DNA of 5,250 nucleotides from JABWCE01 sp046154525. Lineage in GTDB: Bacteria; Bacteroidota; Bacteroidia; NS11-12g; UBA9320. The notes under the pieces were generated by a model. It was not told the DNA's origin. It searched no databases and worked only from the letters and a program-made list of their open reading frames with translations. The position numbers and the translations under genes were made by a program. The stretch is taken from contig JBJXDS010000102.1 of the NCBI GenBank assembly GCA_046154525.1, forward strand, positions 1 to 5,250, read 5' to 3'. Below, piece by piece: positions 1 to 5,250 of the stretch (position 1 is its first letter; each line of letters begins with the position of its first letter).

Positions 1-1295
1 TTAGGCGGTGAGGCAACCACACTATCGGGCAAAATTTGTAACCAGGTATTAGGTGTCCATACATAATCTTTGGCTCCTGTTACCTTGATGGTGGCACTCT
101 TACCTTGTTCAATGGTATCAGCTGATGTAGTTATATTAAGTACAGGCAATTCATTCACTTTTATTTCAATTTCTGCTGTATCGGCGCATAATTTTGAATC
201 GGTGGCAATTACCCTATACAGGGTTGTTTTATTGGGCGATATACTCACCTGTGAAGGAGAAATTATGGTTAATCCTGTGTTTGGTGACCATTGATAAAAG
301 TAAGAACCTGCGGTGTTCAAGGTGGTTTGGTCTCCCTTACAAATGACTTTATTTCCGGTTATTGAAAAATTAACTTCTGGGAGAACGGTAATTGTAATAT
401 TGGCTGAATCATTGCAACCGTGTTTATTTTGCCCTGCCAATTTATAGGTGGTATTTACCTTTGGAAAAACATTTATCATTACTTTATTTGAGCCATTAAA
501 ATCGGCTGTTTTTGCCCACATATAATTACTAGCATTTTTTGCTGTAAGCCAGGTACCAGCCCCGTAACATAATTCTGCCAATGAAGCATCAATTCCAATA
601 GATGCCGAAGGAAAATTATAAACGGAAAAGGAAGCAGTATCCAAGCAACCCTGATCGGATGTTCCGATTACGGTGTAAGTAGTATTTTTAGGATACACTA
701 TCACCGATTTTAAGGTGGAATCTTTAAGCCCGAAAGCCTTTAGCCACTTGTAGGTAAAAGCCCCGTAGGCTTTTAGAATGGTTGAGTCATTGCTGCAAAC
801 GGAATCCCTGTTGGCCGTGATGGTAAGGATGGGTTTTTTATTAACTTTTACCAACACAAAGTTTGAATCTTTACAACCCGACGAGTCGGTTATCAATACT
901 TTGTAATTAATATTATAGGCCGGACTGGCCTTTACTTTACTGGCAAATTCATTATCTAGTCCAGTGGCCGGAACCCATTGATAGGTTTTAGCCCCCGATG
1001 AAACGGTTAGTGTAGTGGATTGTCCTTCACAAAACGACGTGTTTCCTGTAATGGTTTTGGAAGGTAAAGGCAATGCTTTTATGGAAACATAGGTACTATC
1101 CTTGCATCCCGCTTTGGTTTGCATTACAACCTTGTAGGTAATATTTGTGGCAGGAGTGGTTATCACCTCTCTCCCTGTGGTAACATTTAATCCCGTAGAT
1201 GGCGACCACTTATATGAAATGCCAACCCCATCAGCAAACAGTTTGACAGATTGGTTTTTACAAACAGAGGTTTTTTCGGCAAAAACAGCAACACG
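1..1295 (-). repeat. Tandem Ig/PKD-like repeat array within the CotH protein
   Basis: Residues about 590-1020 of the CotH-domain protein consist of diverged repeats of 76-78 residues (about 230 bp). Each has a Cys-x-x-x-(S/T) start, a central Y/F-x-W-(S/V/L) core, a (T/N)-x-x-Y-x-(V/L) strand and a late G/L-Cys-x-D. First cysteines are at residues 601, 678, 756, 832 and 908, and second cysteines at 653, 730, 806, 883 and 959. This gives five complete units, each with a probable disulfide 50-52 residues apart. A sixth unit begins near 973 and is cut by the edge; it has Glu985 where the first cysteine should be. Such arrays are typical stalk regions of Bacteroidota surface proteins. The units are too diverged at DNA level to suggest recent duplication. 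Confidence 0.85.
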
Positions 1296-3062
1296 GGGCT
1301 TGCAGGTATTTACTTTTTTGCAATCCATGGCCAACTCACTATCCATCCAGTCGCAGCGGTATCTTATCCAGCTTTTTAATGAATCCACTTCCTCTTTCAT
1401 TGAATAACTCAGTGGCTGTGGGTTAGGCCATATATAAATACCAAATACCGGCCATCTTGCAAAATTTCGGTAGGAGGCCTCCTCTAAAACTTTATACGTG
1501 GAATCTATAAATTTATTAATGCTGTAAAGGCTTAGTGTGGATTGGCGCAACTGGTTCCAGCGGCAGTAATAATCTTTTACATAGGTGGTATCCTGCCTAA
1601 ACTTTTTCCACCAAAAGGGGGCTCCACCCGAAAGATCAATTTCCCAACCTTTAGGATCAGAACTTTGATTATAATCCGCATTGTTCCATGCTAGGTTAAA
1701 ATCCCAAACCGGTCCCATTTTTAATTTTCCGCCCTTACTGTCCCGGTCTTTAAACAAATAGGTGCTTAGGCGGTAACCATCTACATTTTTACTTATTTCA
1801 TTAATGATAGACAAGTCAATAAAGGTAGAAGGGTCGGCATATTGTCTCCAGCCTGTGCTTGGATGCTGAAAACCGGAACTTTGTAAAGCTGTTTCAAACT
1901 TGCCAATAAAACTTTGGATATAATTTAATTGTTGCTTTACCATATCCTCCCCATTAGGATCGTCATATTGGAAATATACCCCATTGGAAGTAAACCCCCC
2001 ATGGTTACTTCCAGTGGTTTTATCAATTTTTAAAATATATCCCCCCGTTAAAGCATTACCGGTGCTGTCTTTAGGTTCCAGTTTGCTAATGTCCACACGG
2101 TTTTTATCCTGTTTTATTTTTTCCATCAGCAGATAAATACCTTCGTAATTACCATTTATAAATAATTCACAGTAGCGATAGCGTGTTGCATATCTGCCGG
2201 TTCTTCTTGCCATTTCATAAGCCAGCACATCTCGCATGAGGCTTTTATCATTATAGGTGGCATTTAGAACCCAATCATTCTCTTGCGGCAATCCCAAAAG
2301 CGATACATTGGTATCAGCTTGATTTTTCATGACGGTTGAAAAACCATAAGGTTTTTTTGGAAACGATTGAGAGGAAGAACCACGACCTTCAATGGTAATA
2401 CCGTATTTAAAAAATTTAGCTGAATCACTTACCGCATTCACATTGTTGGAGTTGCTAATAATCCTCATTTCAGCCCATATTTTTGGCTCATCCATTATCG
2501 TTTTACCATGTGTATTAATCAACATAAGCGGTAGATTTGATTTTATAAAAGACTCGATTTTGGAGGGGCTATTACTAAAAATTAAGGACCAGTTAACCAA
2601 ACTTCCCGTGTCTTTATTCTGTTTGGTATCCACAATTAATAGTTGCCAATTACCATTTGGGTTCATGCTGCCGTTATTTAAAATTCCCAGTGAGCCCTCA
2701 GGTTTATAAACACTGCTAAATGGTGCCTTGCCTGCACTTATTTTGGTTCCTGAGTTATTGTTAAAAAGACAATTGTCATAATTTTTTCCGCTACCACCAT
2801 TTCCGGTAGTAAGTTCAATAACCGTATTGTCTGGGGCTATAAGAAAAACATCTAAATCAGCATCGTAATTATGCTTGATATTTATATTTACACCCATTAG
2901 CCCAAAGGTTGGGTTCATTGTGGAGGTAATCCCACTAACTATTTGCTTATAAAAATTTTTTGACCTGTCATCTTTAATTTTGCCGCCATATCCTGTAAAC
3001 GTTTGGGAAAAACCAAAAAGAGACGCAAGTTGAAAAGTTATAAGAAGTAAAATTTTTTGCAT
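1..3062 (-). CDS. Secreted CotH-kinase protein with P-domain and Ig-like repeats (partial)
   Basis: The reading frame starts at ATG 3062 and stays open for 1020 codons to the left edge, so the C-terminus is missing. Residues 1-20 are a signal peptide ending in FGFSQ. Residues about 55-165 match a proprotein-convertase P-domain (DADLDVFLIAPD, then NGNWQLLIVD and TGSLVNWSL). Residues about 185-580 are a CotH domain: RGSSSQSFPKK at 227-237, NDWVLNATYNDKSLMRD at 262-278, GGYILKID at 340-347, NVDGYRLSTY at 426-435 and GPVWDFNLAW at 450-459. By family analogy D428 and D454 are the likely catalytic and metal-binding aspartates. Cysteine-paired Ig/PKD-like repeats follow from about 590. CotH of Bacillus is an atypical protein kinase acting on spore coat proteins. 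Bacteroidota homologues are exported and mostly uncharacterised, so the substrate here is unknown. The start is supported by the signal peptide and by a -7 box 23 bp upstream. A T9SS sorting domain beyond the edge is expected but not seen. Confidence 0.93.
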   Translation of the reverse strand, partial: MQKILLLITFQLASLFGFSQTFTGYGGKIKDDRSKNFYKQIVSGITSTMNPTFGLMGVNINIKHNYDADLDVFLIAPDNTVIELTTGNGGSGKNYDNCLFNNNSGTKISAGKAPFSSVYKPEGSLGILNNGSMNPNGNWQLLIVDTKQNKDTGSLVNWSLIFSNSPSKIESFIKSNLPLMLINTHGKTIMDEPKIWAEMRIISNSNNVNAVSDSAKFFKYGITIEGRGSSSQSFPKKPYGFSTVMKNQADTNVSLLGLPQENDWVLNATYNDKSLMRDVLAYEMARRTGRYATRYRYCELFINGNYEGIYLLMEKIKQDKNRVDISKLEPKDSTGNALTGGYILKIDKTTGSNHGGFTSNGVYFQYDDPNGEDMVKQQLNYIQSFIGKFETALQSSGFQHPSTGWRQYADPSTFIDLSIINEISKNVDGYRLSTYLFKDRDSKGGKLKMGPVWDFNLAWNNADYNQSSDPKGWEIDLSGGAPFWWKKFRQDTTYVKDYYCRWNQLRQSTLSLYSINKFIDSTYKVLEEASYRNFARWPVFGIYIWPNPQPLSYSMKEEVDSLKSWIRYRCDWMDSELAMDCKKVNTCKPRVAVFAEKTSVCKNQSVKLFADGVGISYKWSPSTGLNVTTGREVITTPATNITYKVVMQTKAGCKDSTYVSIKALPLPSKTITGNTSFCEGQSTTLTVSSGAKTYQWVPATGLDNEFASKVKASPAYNINYKVLITDSSGCKDSNFVLVKVNKKPILTITANRDSVCSNDSTILKAYGAFTYKWLKAFGLKDSTLKSVIVYPKNTTYTVIGTSDQGCLDTASFSVYNFPSASIGIDASLAELCYGAGTWLTAKNASNYMWAKTADFNGSNKVMINVFPKVNTTYKLAGQNKHGCNDSANITITVLPEVNFSITGNKVICKGDQTTLNTAGSYFYQWSPNTGLTIISPSQVSISPNKTTLYRVIATDSKLCADTAEIEIKVNELPVLNITTSADTIEQGKSATIKVTGAKDYVWTPNTWLQILPDSVVASPP

Positions 3063-3084
3063 TCTTTGAATTAAAATTAAAACC

Positions 3085-3092
3085 CAAAGATA
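3085..3092 (-). promoter_or_regulatory. Candidate -7 box (TATCTTTG) for the CotH-domain gene
   Basis: On the minus strand TATCTTTG fits the Bacteroidota -7 consensus TAnnTTTG exactly and ends 23 bp before ATG 3062, which would give a leader of roughly 15 nt. I see no clear TTG-type -33 box at the usual distance; that region is occupied by ATCGTAAA repeats. No Shine-Dalgarno sequence precedes the start, which is normal for this phylum. This is a consensus match only. Confidence 0.4.
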
Positions 3093-3098
3093 TACATA

Positions 3099-3127
3099 TT
3101 TACGATTTTTGATTTACGATTTACGAT
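3099..3127. repeat. Three short direct repeats of TTTACGAT
   Basis: TTTACGAT occurs at 3099-3106, 3113-3120 and 3120-3127 (the last two share one base), giving start spacings of 14 and 7 bp. The cluster lies just upstream of the candidate -7 box of the CotH-domain gene, on its -33 side. It could be a regulator-binding cluster or simple-sequence slippage; the sequence alone does not decide. It lies in the 108-bp gap between the two larger genes, in which I see no strong terminator hairpin. Confidence 0.6.
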
Positions 3128-3170
3128 TTTTTTAACCTAAAGGTAATTCAGAGATAACAAATTGCAATAA

Positions 3171-4487
3171 TTAGCTTTTCAGTAAACACATTCTATTGCT
3201 TATTTTACCCTCTGTATGTACCTCCAAATAATACACTCCGCTTGGCATATCTGAAATATCAAATTTGCAGGAAGAATTTGATTTTACAATTTCTGAATTC
3301 AACACTACTTTTCCCTGAATATCGGTCATCACAATTTTTTGGATGGGTTCGTTATTTGGGTTTTCAATGGTTACAAAGTGATTAGCAGGATTGGGGTAAA
3401 TTTTAAAATTACCGGTTTTAATTTTTTGAGTTGCCCCATTATTGCACATCACCGCTTTGAGCTTTATAAAAATGGTGTCGTTCATCAAAAAGGGAACTTC
3501 GTTGCCATTAGGGGCATTACCCATTCGGATTACAATCAAATTTTGGCTGGGTATTACATTTAAAAACTGACCGTTTTTACCCATTGCTGAATACATATCA
3601 GCTGGGGCGTTGGGACTTAAATATCCGGGAAAAACAAACTGCAAGCCGGGAACCATAAAATTGGTTTTGCCATTTAGCCACAATAAATAGCCGTATGAAT
3701 TATTAAGGTTTTGGGATGTATTGGTCATTTGTAAAATATAGGTTTGGTCTTTCAACACTTTGGTTCCATTCCAATCCCCTTTGTTCAACATTAATATACC
3801 AAAACGGGCCATGGTTCGGGGCGTGCTGAAATACACATTGTCATAATCCAGTTTTATAAATAGCCCGGCCATCCCTGTTGAGTTTTTTAGTTTGGAGCTT
3901 AAATAAGTATTCAAATTTTTGGATGTGCTGTTTTCAATCACCTTGTCGAGCATGGTATAGGGGGCATTATGATACGCCCATCGGTTTCCGGCATCGGCTT
4001 TGTATTGCAGGCAGGTGTCAAGGTAGCAATGATTGTCTTTTACCCCATCATCCAGCCCAGTAGTCATGGTAAGTTGGTGGCGGATGGTTATCAAATTTTC
4101 TTTAGCCAATGGCTCTTTTGTCCAGCCTTTGCCTAAATATTTAGAAGAGGTATCCGTTATTTTTAAAAATCCATCTTCCTGAGCCATGCCCACCGCAAAG
4201 GCGGTGAGGGTTTTCCCTGCCGAAGCCCAATACCACACACTGTCTTTGGTAAATTTTCCAAAATATTTTTCTATCACAATTTTACCATCCTTAAGTACGA
4301 TAAAAGCTTTTGAATTTTTTGCTTCCAAAAAATCATAAAGAGGTTGGGTTTTATCCCTGCACCAACCGAGGCTTTCAAGTGAAGTAGTGTCCCAGCTTGC
4401 TCCGGTGGTAGGCGGAAAATAAAGGGTTTGGCTTTTTGAAAGTTGAAACTGGAAAATGGAAATGAGGAGGAGTAGTTTCTTGAGCAT
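3171..4487 (-). CDS. Secreted beta-lactamase-family serine hydrolase with T9SS tail
   Basis: This is a complete gene of 438 residues. Residues 1-20 form a signal peptide ending in KSQ. Residues about 45-345 have the fold of the class C beta-lactamase / penicillin-binding-protein-like hydrolases (PF00144 type). The nucleophile motif SxxK is S89-A-G-K92 in the context WASAGKTLTAF, and the second motif YxN is Y172-H-N174. The third, KTG-like motif is probably K304-N-G306 in AMGKNGQFLNVIP. The layout resembles 6-aminohexanoate-dimer-hydrolase and esterase-like members more than true beta-lactamases, so the substrate (ester, amide or peptide) is unknown and drug resistance should not be assumed. 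Residues about 361-438, from FKIYPNPANHF to MPSGVYYLEV and the terminal LLKS, are a T9SS type A sorting domain, implying secretion or surface attachment. C154 and C159 may form a disulfide. The start agrees with the signal peptide and an upstream promoter. Confidence 0.95.
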   Translation of the reverse strand: MLKKLLLLISIFQFQLSKSQTLYFPPTTGASWDTTSLESLGWCRDKTQPLYDFLEAKNSKAFIVLKDGKIVIEKYFGKFTKDSVWYWASAGKTLTAFAVGMAQEDGFLKITDTSSKYLGKGWTKEPLAKENLITIRHQLTMTTGLDDGVKDNHCYLDTCLQYKADAGNRWAYHNAPYTMLDKVIENSTSKNLNTYLSSKLKNSTGMAGLFIKLDYDNVYFSTPRTMARFGILMLNKGDWNGTKVLKDQTYILQMTNTSQNLNNSYGYLLWLNGKTNFMVPGLQFVFPGYLSPNAPADMYSAMGKNGQFLNVIPSQNLIVIRMGNAPNGNEVPFLMNDTIFIKLKAVMCNNGATQKIKTGNFKIYPNPANHFVTIENPNNEPIQKIVMTDIQGKVVLNSEIVKSNSSCKFDISDMPSGVYYLEVHTEGKISNRMCLLKS

Positions 4488-4507
4488 ATTTTAAAAAAAT
4501 GGGTTTA

Positions 4508-4535
4508 CAAAATTAAGGAATTGGGGGTTTGACAA
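4508..4535 (-). promoter_or_regulatory. Candidate promoter of the serine hydrolase gene
   Basis: On the minus strand a TTG (4535-4533) is followed after 17 bp by TAATTTTG (4515-4508), an exact fit to the Bacteroidota TTG / TAnnTTTG promoter pattern. The -7 box ends 20 bp before ATG 4487, giving a predicted leader of about 13 nt. It lies in the 69-bp gap after the DUF3820 gene, so the hydrolase can probably be transcribed alone, although read-through from upstream is possible. Confidence 0.55.
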
Positions 4536-4556
4536 TGTGTGTGATGGATTTATTCT

Positions 4557-4787
4557 TTATTTCTTCAAAGGCCCCAACAACTTTTCCAACCCATTTATCT
4601 TTATTTCATAAATAGTAGAAAGCTGCATACCCAGCTTGCCCTGTGGAAAGCCTTTGCTATGGTACCATTCCAAATAATGCACAGGTATATCACATAATAA
4701 TTTCCCTTTGTATTTGCCATACGGCATTTGGGTTTTTACCAAATCAAGTAGGATGTTAGGGTCGGGGAGAAGGGGGTTGTGAGGCAT
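4557..4787 (-). CDS. DUF3820 family small protein
   Basis: This is a complete gene of 76 residues without signal peptide or membrane segment, so the product is probably cytoplasmic. The core matches the DUF3820 family (PF12843): MPYGKYKGKLLCDIP at residues 21-35, HYLEWYHSKGFPQGKLG at 37-53, and a C-terminal helix ending GLEKLLGPLKK. The length is normal for this family, which is usually about 70 residues. Some databases label the family a putative quorum-sensing-regulated virulence factor, a name carried over from a Pseudomonas protein; the biochemical role is unknown and that label should not be applied here. ATG 4787 is the only in-frame ATG after the upstream stop at 4816-4818, which fixes the start. 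No exact TAnnTTTG box lies just upstream. The downstream neighbour on the same strand is the serine hydrolase, but no functional link is evident. Confidence 0.9.
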   Translation of the reverse strand: MPHNPLLPDPNILLDLVKTQMPYGKYKGKLLCDIPVHYLEWYHSKGFPQGKLGMQLSTIYEIKINGLEKLLGPLKK

Positions 4788-4834
4788 TGAAAGCGGGAAA
4801 TTACAAAAAAACTGTTAAATGAGTTTACTTCAAT

Positions 4835-4853
4835 TAGGGGCTGTCAGCCCCTA
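4835..4853. repeat. 9-bp palindrome with one-base centre
   Basis: TAGGGGCTG and CAGCCCCTA form a perfect 9-bp inverted repeat around a single T at 4844. With so short a loop it is more likely a binding site for a dimeric protein or an extragenic palindrome than an RNA hairpin. No T-tract follows on either strand, so it is not a typical intrinsic terminator. It lies 48 bp upstream of the DUF3820 start, where an operator could act. Confidence 0.7.
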
Positions 4854-4952
4854 TAACCCTGACTCACTTTTTTATTCACTGATTTATATTTATTTCAAAG
4901 GTGTTCATGAACCTTCGGTTTCCTTGATGAAAAAAGTAAGCAAAAAAATAAA

Positions 4953-5002
4953 GACAAAAATATACTCCCTCCGCACCACCTGCCCACCCCCGTATTTTTG
5001 TC
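4953..5002. repeat. 10-bp inverted repeat with a 30-nt C-rich loop
   Basis: GACAAAAATA (4953-4962) and TATTTTTGTC (4993-5002) are perfect reverse complements. The 30 bases between them contain 19 C and only 3 G, so the minus strand of the loop is G-rich, with runs of five, three, two, two, two and three G. An 11-bp direct repeat, CCCTCCGCACC, occurs at 4967-4977 inside the loop and again at 5005-5015 just outside the right arm. The function is unknown. Confidence 0.65.
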
Positions 5003-5118
5003 AACCCTCCGCACCTTCACCCGAAACTTTCCAGTTAGATAAACATTTTTAGTTATACTTTGAATACACACTTTGTTCTTACGAATAATTTCTGTGGTTT
5101 GCAGCTGTGAGTTGGGAT

Positions 5119-5169
5119 GTCAGAAATGCGGGCCACGACCCGGAATGTGGGAGTAAGCGTTTTTCTGAC
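5119..5169. repeat. 8-bp inverted repeat enclosing a small GC hairpin
   Basis: GTCAGAAA (5119-5126) and TTTCTGAC (5162-5169) are perfect reverse complements. Inside lies a 4-bp stem, CGGG (5129-5132) with CCCG (5139-5142), around CCACGA. The element ends 12 bp before the A/T-tract hairpin at 5182, and the two probably form one composite repeat. It could be a structured RNA or a mobile palindromic element; no gene is attached to it within the window. Confidence 0.5.
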
Positions 5170-5181
5170 TTGGGTTTTTTG

Positions 5182-5212
5182 GTTACTTTTTTTTGCCAAG
5201 AAAAAAAGTAAC
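5182..5212. repeat. 12-bp A/T-tract hairpin, possible bidirectional terminator
   Basis: GTTACTTTTTTT (5182-5193) pairs perfectly with AAAAAAAGTAAC (5201-5212) around the 7-nt loop TGCCAAG. From general familiarity, hairpins of the GTTAC-T-tract / A-tract-GTAAC form are frequent in Bacteroidota intergenic DNA, so this is probably a copy of a dispersed palindromic repeat. The stem has only two G-C pairs in each arm and is weak for a classical terminator. Termination of transcription entering from the right is possible but unproven. Confidence 0.6.
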
Positions 5213-5250
5213 TGGGAGTTAGAGAGTGCAAAGCCCTCACAAGAGCTAGC

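Larger units (their letters stand above)
4788..5250. other. Intergenic region rich in inverted repeats, no convincing gene
   Basis: This 463-bp stretch between the DUF3820 start and the right edge carries no protein I can recognise. It contains a 9-bp palindrome, a 10-bp inverted repeat with a C-rich loop, an 8-bp stem around a smaller hairpin, and a 12-bp A/T-tract hairpin, each listed separately. The 10-mer AAAAAAGTAA occurs at 4930-4939 and 5202-5211 and inverted at 5183-5192, which hints that the segments belong to one dispersed repeat type. The only sizeable plus-strand frame (4819-5052) reads through these palindromes and looks accidental. Confidence 0.7.

Noticed and set aside
1..5. 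Apparent TAA stop of the CotH-domain gene at the very left edge
   Set aside because: TAA at positions 3-1 on the minus strand is out of frame: the in-frame codon is CCT at 5-3, followed by the incomplete codon AA-, so the gene continues past the edge.
70..294. Plus-strand open frame opposite the Ig-repeat region
   Set aside because: It is antisense to a well-supported coding frame; its product resembles no known family and only mirrors the repeat codons.
1147..1407. Plus-strand open frame opposite the CotH/Ig boundary
   Set aside because: It is antisense to the continuous minus-strand frame with recognisable domains; no independent evidence of coding.
2392..2709. Plus-strand open frame of 105 codons with hydrophobic stretches
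   Set aside because: It lies opposite the P-domain/CotH segment. Its hydrophobic look comes from complementing polar codons, and no start signal is seen.
3128..3170. Terminator after the hydrolase gene
   Set aside because: Only a 3-bp CCT/AGG stem precedes the T/A-rich run, too short for a credible intrinsic terminator.
3339..4063. Two plus-strand open frames (3339-3563 and 3878-4063) inside the hydrolase gene
   Set aside because: Both are antisense shadows of the 438-residue hydrolase, which has clear catalytic and sorting motifs.
3171..4487. Annotation as an antibiotic-resistance beta-lactamase
   Set aside because: The fold and SxxK motif are shared by esterases, amidases and peptidases; YHN, KNG and the T9SS tail do not point to a resistance enzyme.
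3171..4787. DUF3820, hydrolase and CotH genes as one functional operon or new system
   Set aside because: The gaps are 69 and 108 bp, the two larger genes have their own candidate promoters, and a cytoplasmic DUF3820 protein has no evident link to two exported proteins.
4819..5052. Plus-strand open frame of 77 codons
   Set aside because: It runs through the 9-bp palindrome, the C-rich loop and A-tracts, has low-complexity composition (Lys/Ser/Pro-rich), no recognisable domain and no TAnnTTTG promoter in front. It is best explained as chance.

Overview
The window looks like AT-rich chromosomal DNA from a member of the Bacteroidota, probably an environmental or uncultured lineage. Three observations support this. 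Two genes encode exported proteins whose signal peptides end in a Ser-Gln just before the likely cleavage point. One protein ends in a type IX secretion (T9SS) type A sorting tail, which is specific to this phylum. TAnnTTTG-type -7 promoter boxes stand in front of two genes, with no Shine-Dalgarno sequence. The genus cannot be named from this sequence.

All three recognisable genes lie on the minus strand and are transcribed from right to left. In that order they are a small DUF3820 protein (4557-4787), a secreted beta-lactamase-fold serine hydrolase with a T9SS tail (3171-4487), and a large secreted protein that runs off the left edge (1-3062). The large protein reads, from its N-terminus: signal peptide, proprotein-convertase P-domain, CotH-type kinase domain, then at least five and a half Ig/PKD-like repeats of about 77 residues. 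Its frame is open through 1020 codons to the edge, so its C-terminus, probably with its own sorting domain, lies outside the window.

The two exported proteins probably act at or beyond the outer membrane. Each has its own candidate promoter and the gaps are 69 and 108 bp, so a tight operon is not evident. Nothing in the sequence shows that the three genes form one pathway.

The right-hand 463 bp (4788-5250) holds no convincing gene. It is rich in inverted repeats: a 9-bp near-perfect palindrome, a 10-bp stem enclosing a C-rich loop, an 8-bp stem around a smaller hairpin, and a 12-bp stem containing an A/T tract. This resembles the dispersed palindromic intergenic DNA common in Bacteroidota more than coding sequence. 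I found no RNA gene, insertion sequence, CRISPR array or clear new system. The most unusual item is the P-domain/CotH/Ig-repeat architecture.
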